DNA from: Stackebrandtia endophytica
Lineage (GTDB): Bacteria > Actinomycetota > Actinomycetes > Mycobacteriales > Micromonosporaceae
Reading direction: 5' to 3'
NCBI RefSeq assembly: GCF_006716355.1
Contig: NZ_VFOW01000001.1
Coordinates: 4,650,001 to 4,714,000 of the forward strand
DNA: 64,000 nucleotides
The position numbers and the translations under genes are program-made. This document shows, in pieces, positions 18,270-26,648 of this stretch (position 1 is the first letter of the stretch; the number at the start of each line of letters is the position of its first letter). The notes under the pieces are model-generated. The model searched no databases. It saw only the letters and a program-made list of their open reading frames with translations, and had not been told where the DNA came from.

Positions 18270-19430
18270 GTGGCTGATTACGATGAGTATCATGCTGTTC
18301 GTTCGTTTAATGAGACGGTTTTTGATATGAATGCTCGGTTTCCTGATCAAGTTTTTCGGAAGCCTGCTGGTGACTCGTTGTTTGGTGAGTTTGATTTTCT
18401 GCTTACTCCCAAAATATGGCCGGCGTTGTGTTCGGTGGCTCGATTGCATGGTGATGACCGTATTGAGCTGGTGGTTCTCGAGCCGGATGGTGGTGATTTC
18501 TATCTTTCTCAGGGGTTGGGGTATCCGGCGGTGTCGTTGTCGGTCGAGGCTAGTGCGGACGACTATTGGGCTGAAGTAGGTTTCGAGCCGGATGGTGACG
18601 CTTTGGGGTCCATCACGATTTCAGCGAATGTGGTTGCTATCACCGGTGCATCGGGCAAGTGGGGGTGTTGGGGCGAGAGAGACATCGAGGTAGCGGTTTT
18701 CCAGGGGTTCCCTGACGAGGCCACACGTAGAGACTGGTGGGAGCAGTTCGGGCCCTTCCTGGAGGTGTCAGATGCGTTGGAGACATACATTTCCAGTGCT
18801 TTCTATTCGGCACCTATGCCGGATGCATTCATCAAGGCTCTAACCACAAACTATCGATCCGCATTCTCCGGTGCTGTGACGCCACGAAATCCTCACCAGG
18901 AGTTCAGCGGCGTGTCGGATCCTGTGAACACGAGGTACGAATTTGCTGAGCTGGACAGTCTACTTCAGTCATCGGATTCGATTGACGCAACTGTACGGGG
19001 AACCGGAGCCGAGAGGCAAGATTCGCGTGACCAGGATCAGCCGAGCACAGCACAAGGGCGGCCTCTGAGCCCGGTGGAGGATAATCTCTTGGGCAATATC
19101 TTCTCTCCGCGTTTCCCTGGTTCCGTACAACTCCTTAGACAGCTAGAGGTAGCCAGGGTCATTGGGCCTTGGACGTGGGGTGAAGGGTCGGTCAGTATCG
19201 ATATTGCCGTTCCGCCCAATTACCCCCCAGCCTCCACTCCGGATGGAATTCCTCCAGTGGATGTGAAAGTTTATGACGATATGGGCTCATATTTCGGCGA
19301 GCTGATAGCTCGGATAGCGGGAGGATATATTTCTGAACTTAAACTCACATGGGTCACCGATGATCCACCACAGTATCTGCCACGCAATCGCGATATCAGG
19401 GTTATATACCGTGAAGGTCCTATGCGGTGA
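18270..19430 (+). CDS. two-part protein: immunity-like N-terminus and unknown C-terminus
   Basis: A 386-residue protein starting at GTG 18270, ten bases after a TTGGAG site. A longer in-frame extension upstream runs into the IS and is not credible. Residues 1-190 look like a complete immunity-type protein (YDEYHAVRSFNETVFDM, FDFLLTPKIWPALC, EQFGPFLEVSDALETYI). A polar linker (DSIDATVRGTGAERQDSRDQ) leads to a second beta-rich domain (GPWTWGEGSVSIDIAVPP, ISELKLTWVTD). The two halves may be separate immunity modules fused in frame. It is the first complete gene after the truncated toxin tail. A 63-base piece (18651-18713) recurs at 21174. Bases 19431-19593 hold no gene. Confidence 0.65.
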   Translation: MADYDEYHAVRSFNETVFDMNARFPDQVFRKPAGDSLFGEFDFLLTPKIWPALCSVARLHGDDRIELVVLEPDGGDFYLSQGLGYPAVSLSVEASADDYWAEVGFEPDGDALGSITISANVVAITGASGKWGCWGERDIEVAVFQGFPDEATRRDWWEQFGPFLEVSDALETYISSAFYSAPMPDAFIKALTTNYRSAFSGAVTPRNPHQEFSGVSDPVNTRYEFAELDSLLQSSDSIDATVRGTGAERQDSRDQDQPSTAQGRPLSPVEDNLLGNIFSPRFPGSVQLLRQLEVARVIGPWTWGEGSVSIDIAVPPNYPPASTPDGIPPVDVKVYDDMGSYFGELIARIAGGYISELKLTWVTDDPPQYLPRNRDIRVIYREGPMR

Positions 19431-19593
19431 GATTTGCATAGAGTGTGTTTCATTCTGATGGGGCAATGCCTGAATCTTAGCTCCGGCTCACATTACGATG
19501 GTAACTGGACGTGACCCTGCCGGTGCCTCATTCGAATCCACATCTCTGAGCGCAGGAGAAAACCCTGTGTTGTTCTTCTGTGTAGAGACGGAG

Positions 19594-20326
19594 GTGTTCC
19601 CGGCATCCTGGTGTTGATGTGCCGATTGGACTACCAAACCCATCGAAGAGGTTGAGGTTGGGGACGAGGTCGTCTCCACGAATCCGGGCACCGGTGAGAC
19701 CGGTCCTCAGGAGGTCACCGCCACCACCTACTCCAACGGTGGCCCCACCGTCGAACTCCGTGACCTGGTCACTATCAGCATCGACGAAGACGGCGACGGA
19801 ACCCCCGACGGCGACATCACCGCCACCCCCGGCCACGCCTTCTGGACAGCCGAAGACCCCACCGGCACCAATGCACAATGGACAACCGCACGAAACCTCA
19901 CAACAGACGACTGGCTACGCGCGAGCAGCAACACGTGGCACTCGATCGTTGGCGTTGAATATGCACGCGATCATTCCGCGACTTTCAATCTCACGGTTTC
20001 CGATGACCACACGTACTACACCGTCGCGGGTCAGGATACCCTTGTTCACAATTGTGAAGCGCTGCCCACACAAAAGAAGGGAGCTACTCAGCGTCTCACA
20101 AATTCTCAAGCTGCAGATTTGGCTGCATATCTGGGGTTCAAGCCCACTGGGAAGAACCTTCGAGGGGAGAAAGCATTCTTCCATCCCAAAGAAAATGTAC
20201 ATTGTCCAAGACACTACATCACACATAGGCGGTGTTTGGAAAATCGCAAAATCTTCTGCAGCGCTCAATAGAAAGAAGACCCGGACTGCCACCACGGACG
20301 CGTTGCTGACCGAGTTCGGAGGATAA
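19594..20326 (+). pseudogene. orphan Hint plus tRNase-like (Ntox21-like) toxin module, two frameshifts
   Basis: This is a toxin module cut from an RHS gene. It begins at VPGILVLM, then one extra T at about 19620 shifts the frame into a full Hint domain (TTKPIEEVEVGDEVV to DTLVHNC). The toxin part reads LTNSQAADLAAYLGF, TGKNLRGEKAFFHPK. A second +1 shift in the CCCAAAGAAAA run at about 20195 leads to MYIVQDTTSHIGGVWKIA and KKTRTATTDALLTEFGG. The G-F...GE...H-x-G-G-x-W-K pattern is that of the toxin C-terminal family found in CdiA tRNases (Ntox21-like, from memory). It has no RHS body and no start. The stop overlaps the next immunity gene by one base. Confidence 0.82.
19628..19919 (+). repeat. 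Hint-domain direct repeat, copy 2 (orphan module)
   Basis: Nearly identical to 15484-15775 in the active RHS gene. Similarity ends in both after the DWLR codons, where the Hint C-terminal strands and toxins diverge. Confidence 0.93.
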
Positions 20327-20697
20327 TGATGGTTCAATCTCCACAGAATGAAAATGCAGACTCTAATGAGCATTTCTGGTCGATTGATTTTCCAGGCCTA
20401 ACGGCCCAAGGGGCACAGAAAATAGCCGACACTGTTAACAGTGGAATGTTTGGCGTTGATGCATTGCCGGTGGATCCTCACGAATGGTTCTCACTTCATG
20501 TCGATGCAGCAACAGCGAAGGTTCTGCTTAGTGGCGTGAAAGCTCTCTTGGAGAGTACTGACGTGGATGCGAATGGTGTGGACCGTGATGGGGTGAGCCT
20601 GATGGGCATCATCGAGAGTATTGAAGATTGGATTCTTTGGCGCAGTGGAAATGGCCGCGCCGTTTTATTCAGCCTAGATGGCGAATGCTCAAAATAG
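20326..20697 (+). CDS. probable immunity protein for the Ntox21-like toxin
   Basis: A 123-residue acidic protein. The ATG shares one base with the toxin stop, and GGAGG at 20318-20322 precedes it, so the pair was translationally coupled. The sequence contains DFPGLTAQGAQKIADTVN and ESIEDWILWRSGNGRA, with no signal peptide. The toxin before it is broken but this gene is intact, as expected for an orphan immunity gene kept for protection against kin. A partial second copy lies at 17086-17208. The family name is unknown. Confidence 0.75.
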   Translation: MMVQSPQNENADSNEHFWSIDFPGLTAQGAQKIADTVNSGMFGVDALPVDPHEWFSLHVDAATAKVLLSGVKALLESTDVDANGVDRDGVSLMGIIESIEDWILWRSGNGRAVLFSLDGECSK

Positions 20698-20719
20698 GAG
20701 AAAGAGATCCCGAACGGTT

Positions 20720-21166
20720 ATGCGAGATACGTTCGAACTTCTTGTTGATGAAGACTCTCTCGAGATGAACTCGATAGGGACGATTTGGGGCGCGGTGTGG
20801 TGTGAGGTGGGTGGCATTCCGTTTCCGGAACGAACATGGAACGATATGGCTCCGGCAGTGGTGGTGGCATTGTTTACGGCGGCTCGAACTGCTGCTCGAC
20901 CGGGTTTCTTCTCGCCGATTGATGTGTACTTCTTTGACGGCCCATTTCGGCTCCGGCTGAGGCCAACTCAAAGTGATGACCTGATGATCGATTTCTTGCA
21001 TCGCGATCGTGAGTTCATGACGTCAGCTGCAGTTGATCGACGGAATCTGGTTGATGCAGTCCAAAAAGCTGCTGGCCGACTGGTTCTAGAGTGTGAACAG
21101 CGAGGCTGGAGTGACAATGATGACGTATATGAATTGCGTCGACAATGGAACGCACCGATGATGTAG
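20720..21166 (+). CDS. putative immunity-type protein
   Basis: A 148-residue protein (RDTFELLVDEDSLEMN, VGGIPFPERTWNDMAP, FFDGPFRLRLRP). The G-x-x-F-P-x-x-x-W-x-D layout followed by a helix is seen in small proteins next to polymorphic toxins, from memory. The ATG at 20720 is chosen, although the frame is open from an ATG at 20678 that overlaps the previous gene by 20 bases. It has no toxin of its own nearby. Functional assignment rests on context. Confidence 0.6.
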   Translation: MRDTFELLVDEDSLEMNSIGTIWGAVWCEVGGIPFPERTWNDMAPAVVVALFTAARTAARPGFFSPIDVYFFDGPFRLRLRPTQSDDLMIDFLHRDREFMTSAAVDRRNLVDAVQKAAGRLVLECEQRGWSDNDDVYELRRQWNAPMM

Positions 21167-21173
21167 CGAGCGG

Positions 21174-21236
21174 TCGGGCAAGTGGGGGTGTTGGGGCGAG
21201 AGAGACATCGAGGTAGCGGTTTTCGAGGGGTTCCCT
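21174..21236 (+). repeat. 63-base scrap of the immunity-like gene at 18270
   Basis: Matches 18651-18713 with one substitution (the codons around KWGCWGERDIEVAVF). It is far too short to be functional and lies between a candidate immunity gene and an IS scrap. It shows that pieces of cassettes have been copied or left behind by deletion. Confidence 0.9.
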
Positions 21237-21238
21237 AA

Positions 21239-21325
21239 CATGAGGACGGCTGCTGGCGTTGTTGGGTCGGTCGATCTCGTCGGCGGCGCCGAGTCGGGCG
21301 AGCACGGTCTGGTGGAGCTTGGCCG
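21239..21325 (-). pseudogene. short IS5-type transposase scrap
   Basis: On the minus strand this stretch reads KLHQTVLARLGAADEID and then SSRPHVR. It aligns with RLHRVLLAELNAAGELD and AGHIR of the IS5-family transposase at 17221-18044, but with too many differences to be a recent copy. It is probably the relic of another IS. The evidence is limited to about 30 residues. The bases up to 21422 contain nothing else recognisable. Confidence 0.4.
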
Positions 21326-21422
21326 CACAAGGCCGCATCGGAGCATTCGGTGCAACGCAGACGCGCGGTCAGGTGGTAGAAGTCGGAGGATCGTTGCTGG
21401 TACGGGCAGTGCTACTGCGTAC

Positions 21423-21740
21423 CTTGGTTTTGAGGTGTCTTTTCTATTGACGCATGGTGATGTGGTGATGTAGTTTCTCTCTGCTGCAAGATCATTCCGG
21501 CAAGTGATCATTGTGGAACACGGATGCATTGCCCCTTTCTGCGCGTTCGTGATGCCCTCGTTGACCGGGCCTTGTGCCCCCTTGCCGTATGGATCGTCTG
21601 TGCCCGTGAACATGTCCGTGCGCCCATCAGCGCGTTGGTTGATTTCCACTGTGGCGGTAGCCGTCGCCGTCGTGACCCTGACCGGTGAACCCGCCGCCGC
21701 GAACACCTGCGGCTCCAACATCGACAGCGACTTCAACGGC
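21423..21740 (+). repeat. direct repeat copy 2: leader and 5' end of FG-GAP gene
   Basis: Almost identical to 4209-4532. It carries the same leader, the same signal-peptide codons and ends at the codons for DSDFNGG. It marks the left end of a second FG-GAP/LamG unit. Confidence 0.95.
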
Positions 21741-21764
21741 GGCTTTCAGTTGGCGATCGCGTGA
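21612..21764 (+). pseudogene. internally deleted FG-GAP gene (signal peptide plus last codons)
   Basis: The ATG and signal peptide of the FG-GAP gene are preserved, but after DSDFNG the frame jumps to GFQLAIA, the equivalent of SFGVAIA at the end of the full gene at 5900. About 450 codons are missing, in frame. The product would be a 50-residue secreted peptide with a mature part of some 18 residues. It is most likely a deletion relic. Confidence 0.85.
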
Positions 21765-21826
21765 GACGGCGACTGATTTCCCGCCACAACAGTTATGTGA
21801 CTGCTATTGATTCGGAGGTCTCCAGG

Positions 21827-24202
21827 ATGTCGAATTCATCAGTGCTCCGTTCGGGAGTACATCTGTCCCTCACCGCGATCCTCGCGGTCGGCCTAATGGG
21901 AGCAGCGTGGTTGCTGCCGACCAATGCGTCGAGTGCCGCCGATCCGCCTGGCGAGGTGTTGACCAAGAAGCAAGCTCAATACCAGGCCATGGAACTGGGC
22001 GTGCCAGCGGAAGTGACCAGTCTTCGCACCGATCGCCGAGGAGCCGTGGCCAACCCGGATGGCAGTTTCACCGTGACGGACTCGGCGACTCCGGCAACCT
22101 CCACTATCGACACGAGATTCTCGACCGGTGGAGATCAACCGCCCACGGCGAATAGCGACACTCCGGCGGAACAGGAGCCCGTCGAGATGGGCATGTTCCC
22201 GAACAAAGCCTGTTCTGCAGTCATCGGCGCTGACTCCTACACTTACAAACCACCGACGATCTTTGCCGTTCTGAACGACTTCGATGACGAGCAGGATGGC
22301 ACCTTCAAACAACTGCGCGCTGAGTTTCGGCTCATTTGGGATGACCAGGAGTGGACCGCGCCCCTGTCAGGGGCTAAAGCTTCGGGGAGTAAATTCGAAC
22401 TGGACCTGTCCATCGCAGCCGGGCTGCCCGAGTTGCCACACCACACCCCGATCGGGTGGATCGTGCGAGCTCACGACGGCGATACCGCAGGTCCGTGGTC
22501 GTGGGACGGTGACGCCAGCAAGTGCCGTTTCGTCATCGACCCGACAACGCCGGGCCCGCCCACGGTCACCAGTACTGATTTCCCTGAAGGGGACGCCATT
22601 ACCGAAGGGGTGGGGGAGATCGGCAGCTTCGAAATCACCGCACCTCGTGCCACCACCAGGTCCTTCACTTACGACTTCAACGATGATGACGCTGGACCGC
22701 GAACCGTTGAACTGGAGCAGCTCGGCGGGTCGCTCACCGTCGATTTCATGCCGACGACTCCCGGTAGTCAGCTGTTGACTGTCAGGGCGCTCGACGCCAA
22801 CGGACTGTCCGCAACGACCACCTACTCATTCCGGGTGTCGGCAGCAGCAGCCGCCGGCCAATGGACCTTGGCCGATCCCGCCGGCTCACCCCAAGCCGTC
22901 GACGTCAACGGAACCAATCCGGCTGTGGTGGGGAGCGGTGTCGACTTCGGAGTCGACGGCCCCAGAACAGACACTGCCGCGCACTTTGATGGCACCCCAG
23001 ATGCCTTCGCCTCGACCGCCGAGCACGGCGTCGTACCCACCGGTGAGAGTTTCGCCGCCGCGGCGTGGGTCAAGATCGATGACCTGTCCCGCGACGCGAC
23101 CGCGGTCAGCGTTGACGGCACCGGCGAATCCGGTTTCCGGCTGGGGTATCAATCCACGTCCGCCACCACCGGCACCTTTATGTTCGAAATCCCCGACGCC
23201 GATGCCGCCAGTTCCACCACCTGGCGCCTCACCGCCGGTCACCTCAGTGAGACCAACAAGAACACCTGGGTCCATCTGGTCGGCAGCTACAACGCCTTCG
23301 ACAACACCATGCACCTGTATCTCAACGGTGCATTGAAGGCGACCACGCTGCGCGATTCACTGTGGAATGGAACGGGAACCGTCCAAATCGGTCGATCATT
23401 GCAGAATGCGAGTTACCAGAACAACTGGACCGGCACGCTGGCGGACATCATCGTCTACGACCGCTACCTTGCTCCCGCCGAGGCCGAGCAGCTGGGGACT
23501 GTCGCCGCACAGCGCACGGGATACTGGCAGCTCAACACCGCCACCGACGGACTCAGCCCGGAGTACCTGGCCGGACCGAGCCTGCAATTGTCCGATGGCG
23601 CCACGATCTACCAGCAGACCGACCCGTTCTTCGACCCACTCCCGATGATGGGCAGTGGTCACCTGGAACTCGATGGAACCGGGGGCTGCGCGATCGCCAC
23701 TGCCCCCACGGTTGACACTCAGGGCAGTTTCACCGTGTCGGCCCGCGTGCGACTGGACAGTTATGCACCGGATACCGACATGGTCGCACTGTCGATCCCC
23801 GGCGTTAACGGTTCGATGATGACGGTTGGTTACTCGGCCGCCTCGGAATCGTGGCAGGCGTCCTTCGCGCATGCGGATACCAGCGGTGCTGCGACGACGG
23901 TCGTCACCAGTCGGATTCCCCCGACAGCCGAAGCATCCGGCCAGGCCATCGCCGTGGTCTATGACGCCTTGACCGGAGACATCACGCTCTACGTTGACGG
24001 TGAGGCTTCACCGCCGCTGGAGGACCCCTACCTCGATGCCTGGGCGTCTACCGGAGTCATCCACATTGGTCAGGCCGTCGTTGACGGCACCCCGGGCGAT
24101 TTCTTCTCCGGTGCCATCGACGACGTTCGGACATACAGCGGAGCGGTGGATGACGGGACCATTCAAAGGTTGGCTGCTGGTCTCGAATCCCCCCAGACCT
24201 GA
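21827..24202 (+). CDS. LamG-domain secreted protein, shortened paralogue
   Basis: A 791-residue paralogue of the protein at 5963. The ATG at 21827 is supported by GGAGGT eleven bases upstream. The signal peptide (SNSSVLRSGVHLSLTAIL) and first 100 residues match. Then STGGDQP is joined directly to the region before EMGMFPNKACSAVIG, so about 375 residues, including the whole DNRLRE-like domain, are absent in frame. The fibronectin-like stretch and both LamG domains are intact (FAAAAWVKIDDL, IDDVRTYSG). It may still be exported as a lectin-like protein. No RHS gene follows, unlike in the first unit. Confidence 0.85.
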   Translation: MSNSSVLRSGVHLSLTAILAVGLMGAAWLLPTNASSAADPPGEVLTKKQAQYQAMELGVPAEVTSLRTDRRGAVANPDGSFTVTDSATPATSTIDTRFSTGGDQPPTANSDTPAEQEPVEMGMFPNKACSAVIGADSYTYKPPTIFAVLNDFDDEQDGTFKQLRAEFRLIWDDQEWTAPLSGAKASGSKFELDLSIAAGLPELPHHTPIGWIVRAHDGDTAGPWSWDGDASKCRFVIDPTTPGPPTVTSTDFPEGDAITEGVGEIGSFEITAPRATTRSFTYDFNDDDAGPRTVELEQLGGSLTVDFMPTTPGSQLLTVRALDANGLSATTTYSFRVSAAAAAGQWTLADPAGSPQAVDVNGTNPAVVGSGVDFGVDGPRTDTAAHFDGTPDAFASTAEHGVVPTGESFAAAAWVKIDDLSRDATAVSVDGTGESGFRLGYQSTSATTGTFMFEIPDADAASSTTWRLTAGHLSETNKNTWVHLVGSYNAFDNTMHLYLNGALKATTLRDSLWNGTGTVQIGRSLQNASYQNNWTGTLADIIVYDRYLAPAEAEQLGTVAAQRTGYWQLNTATDGLSPEYLAGPSLQLSDGATIYQQTDPFFDPLPMMGSGHLELDGTGGCAIATAPTVDTQGSFTVSARVRLDSYAPDTDMVALSIPGVNGSMMTVGYSAASESWQASFAHADTSGAATTVVTSRIPPTAEASGQAIAVVYDALTGDITLYVDGEASPPLEDPYLDAWASTGVIHIGQAVVDGTPGDFFSGAIDDVRTYSGAVDDGTIQRLAAGLESPQT

Positions 24203-24521
24203 CGCCCTCTCGCTACGACCGGCCCGGAGAAAGGAGCCCTGAAGCCATAGTCCGCTGTTCGTGACATCGCGTTCCCGACCTCCCGTCCGAGTGAGCAGTG
24301 TGGTGGCGGACTCGGGGCATTGGGACAACCCTGTAGATCCCGGTGTGCCAGGCTCTTGGCCTTGTCAGGCAATGCTCGTGCTGCTGTTGCGTTCTTGTCG
24401 AGGGCGGCGCGTGCGTGGAAAGGGGTAGACGTTGACCAAGTCGGCCCGTCGGATTCCGATGAGGCGATTGGGGGCCTATGCGTCACACCTGGGAGCTATC
24501 GAGGTCCCCCTTCGGCGTCGC

Positions 24522-24556
24522 CTCACCCCTGCTCGGGTGCCCAGGGCAGGGGTGAG
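24522..24556. other. hairpin in the gap before the SDR gene
   Basis: An 11-bp perfect inverted repeat (24522-24532 and 24546-24556) with a 13-base loop. The rest of the 24203-24644 gap holds no reading frame with credible start signals or family words. The hairpin may terminate transcription from the LamG side or belong to the leader of the SDR gene. Confidence 0.4.
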
Positions 24557-24644
24557 AAACCTTCGGATGGGGTATTGCCGTGAGAGAGGTGCCGAACTGG
24601 CATCCGTGTCGGTAGCGCGACAGACGGGCTCTCAAGGGGGACAC

Positions 24645-25499
24645 ATGACACGTTCACAACGCCCGCCACAGGAACAGGCGGCTCCGGGTGAGACCGGCGA
24701 GATGCGGCCGCGACCACGCGACGAGATGCGCGATTACATCGCCAACGGTCTTCTGTCCGACCGCAAGGCACTGGTCACCGGTGGAGACTCCGGGATCGGC
24801 CGGGCCGTCGCCATCGGCCTGGCGAAGGAGGGAGCCGACGTGGCGATCGCGTACCTGTCGGAACACGACGACGCCGAACATACTCGGCGGCTCATAGAGG
24901 AGACCGGTCGCCGGTGTGTGCTGTTTCCCGGCGACCTTGGGGAACCCGATCACTGTGAGTCGGTGGTGTCGCGAACCGTCTCCGAGCTGGGTGGCCTGGA
25001 CATTCTGGTCAACAACGTGGCCACCCAACATCCGGTGGACGAGCCTGAGGATGTTACGGCCGATCAATGGAATCGCACGTTCGAAGTCAATATTCACAGC
25101 TATTACCGGGTCACCGCAGCCGCGCTCCCTCATCTCAAGCGTGGCAGCGCGATCATCAACACCGGGTCGGTCAACGGTCTGCGCGGGAACGCCTCGCTCA
25201 TCGACTATTCCGCCACCAAGGGCGCTGTTCACGTGTGGACTTATTCGATGGCGCAGGCGCTGTTGGATCGCGGCATCCGCGTCAACTGCGTAGCGCCGGG
25301 GCCAGTGTGGACACCGCTCATTCCCGCCACGTTCCCGGCCGACAAAGTCGAGGAGTTCGGCAGCCAGGCGCCTATTGGACGTGCGGCTCAACCTGATGAG
25401 ATCGCGCCGAGTTACATCTTCTTCGCATCCGAACAGTTCTCCTCGTACTACACCGGCGAGATCCTCGCCCCCATCGGCGGTGAGATCGCGCGCGGCTGA
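24645..25499 (+). CDS. SDR family oxidoreductase (YghA-like)
   Basis: A 284-residue short-chain dehydrogenase of the longer type with a 40-residue N-terminal extension. The cofactor motif is TGGDSGIGRAVA and the NNVAT segment follows. Catalytic residues are Ser in INTGSVNG and the Tyr-Lys pair in YSATKGA. The C-terminal VAPGPVWTPLIP and TGEILAPIGGE segments are typical. AAGGGGG precedes the ATG at 24645, which excludes longer upstream frames. Proteins of this subgroup often sit with stress genes (family knowledge). It is the first gene after the toxin island. Confidence 0.93.
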   Translation: MTRSQRPPQEQAAPGETGEMRPRPRDEMRDYIANGLLSDRKALVTGGDSGIGRAVAIGLAKEGADVAIAYLSEHDDAEHTRRLIEETGRRCVLFPGDLGEPDHCESVVSRTVSELGGLDILVNNVATQHPVDEPEDVTADQWNRTFEVNIHSYYRVTAAALPHLKRGSAIINTGSVNGLRGNASLIDYSATKGAVHVWTYSMAQALLDRGIRVNCVAPGPVWTPLIPATFPADKVEEFGSQAPIGRAAQPDEIAPSYIFFASEQFSSYYTGEILAPIGGEIARG

Positions 25500-25543
25500 T
25501 GGGTGGACGACCATCGGACGACGGCGAGAATAGGCGAGCACGG

Positions 25544-25867
25544 TCAGCGGTCTGCCACCAGCCTGGGGAGGTCGGCGTACCGCTTCCGCAACCGAATAGC
25601 GCCGGCGTCATCGTCGCGGTCGAACTCGCCTGCCGTCGCATACCTGGTGTGGCGGTGGATACGCCTGATCAACCACCACAGCAACGCCGGCCCGTGTTGT
25701 CGTCGCCGTTCATACCCGAACAGTCTCCAGTGCCTGGTCGCCACAATGATGCCGGTGATCAGCAAACCCGTGCCCGGCGTCCAACGGGTACGCACGTCGA
25801 TCACCACACCACAGCGTCGCCCACGCGAGTTCAACGCCGCAGATCCGATGAAGTCACTTGCCCGCAT
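25544..25867 (-). CDS. PRC-barrel-like domain protein (second of a pair)
   Basis: A 107-residue protein starting at ATG 25867, inside the last codons of the preceding PRC-barrel gene (14-base overlap). RASDFIGSAALNSRGRRCG followed by VIDVRTRW and GLLITGIIV matches the beta-strand pattern of PRC-barrel domains, which are small adaptor domains. The C-terminal half is arginine-rich. It forms an operon with the gene at 25854. The exact role is unknown. Confidence 0.65.
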   Translation of the reverse strand: MRASDFIGSAALNSRGRRCGVVIDVRTRWTPGTGLLITGIIVATRHWRLFGYERRRQHGPALLWWLIRRIHRHTRYATAGEFDRDDDAGAIRLRKRYADLPRLVADR

Positions 25868-26207
25868 GGCCCGACCCGGGTATCCGTCGAAGGAGACGGC
25901 GCAGACGATCCTCGACGGCGCTGTGTAGACCAGCCACATTCGGCTTCAGCTGGACGGCTGTCGTGAAGTCCTCGATCTGGTCCATCGGGATGCGCACATG
26001 TTCATCCGGCTCGGGGCTGAACCATCGCGCGGGAGCCAACACCGCACCGGCGCGGCCCACTCGGTGACGCAGCACCTCGGTACCCGTCAACAAGGCGGTT
26101 ACGACGATGGAACCGTCCTCCTGTTCGGCGAACTCCACATCATCGACCTTGCCCACGAACACGCCGTCGGCGTCGATGATCTGTCTGTCCAATATCTCGG
26201 CTGCCAC
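25854..26207 (-). CDS. PRC-barrel domain protein
   Basis: A 117-residue protein with a PRC-barrel fold near the N-terminus (AAEILDRQIIDADG, FVGKVDDVEFAEQEDG). The GTG at 26207 has GAGG six bases upstream. The open frame extends further but only as a shadow of the transporter remnant. The C-terminal part (MDQIEDFTTAVQL, ...AVEDRLRRLLRRIPG) is helical. Its position just behind an Nramp gene suggests a regulatory or accessory role for that transporter, which is now broken. Confidence 0.75.
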   Translation of the reverse strand: MAAEILDRQIIDADGVFVGKVDDVEFAEQEDGSIVVTALLTGTEVLRHRVGRAGAVLAPARWFSPEPDEHVRIPMDQIEDFTTAVQLKPNVAGLHSAVEDRLRRLLRRIPGSGHAGK

Positions 26208-26239
26208 GTCGACCTCGTCACGTCTGAACCAGTTCTTGC

Positions 26240-26640
26240 GCCCATCCCCGTGAAGATCATCAGAGGTATCGCCGCGATCGCGGCCACCGTCACGATCACC
26301 AGCATGATCATGCCTATCGTGTTGGCGAAGATCCCGTTGGTGTGTTCGCCCAGGTAGGTCCGGTCGTTGGCGACCATCAGCACCGGAAGATACGTCAACG
26401 GCAACGCCACGGCGGAGAACAGCAGGGAGTACTCGGTGATCTGTACCGGGTCGAGGCCGGTCAGCACGATGATCACTGCCATCGCGAGACTGATCATCAA
26501 GGTGAGGTGGAATCGTGCCGCGTTGCGAGGTCGGATGCGTTTTCCCCACGGCCAACCGAAGTACTGGCCGATCGCGTATCCGGGAAACAGTGGGCCTTCG
26601 GCTTCGGGGCCGTCACCTGAGGTTTCCCGGCCGATGCGTT
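26240..26640 (-). pseudogene. Nramp-type metal transporter, N-terminal two thirds missing
   Basis: The frame encodes only the last membrane helices of an Nramp divalent-metal transporter: FPGYAIGQYFGWPWGKR, then TGLDPVQITEYSLLF and ANDRTYLGEHTNG, all matching the C-terminal third of the family. There is no start, and upstream lies gvpK with eight bases between. The DPGN and MPH metal-binding motifs of helices 1 and 6 are therefore lost. The frame also fails to stop at the expected end and runs on to 26099 over the PRC-barrel gene. A TGA in another frame lies just before that gene's ribosome site, so a one-base indel is possible. Confidence 0.8.
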
Positions 26641-26648
26641 CCCGGGTT

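Noticed and set aside
24203..24644. Possible small genes in the gap before the SDR
   Set aside because: Short frames on both strands have no ribosome site and no recognisable motif; only a hairpin is supported.
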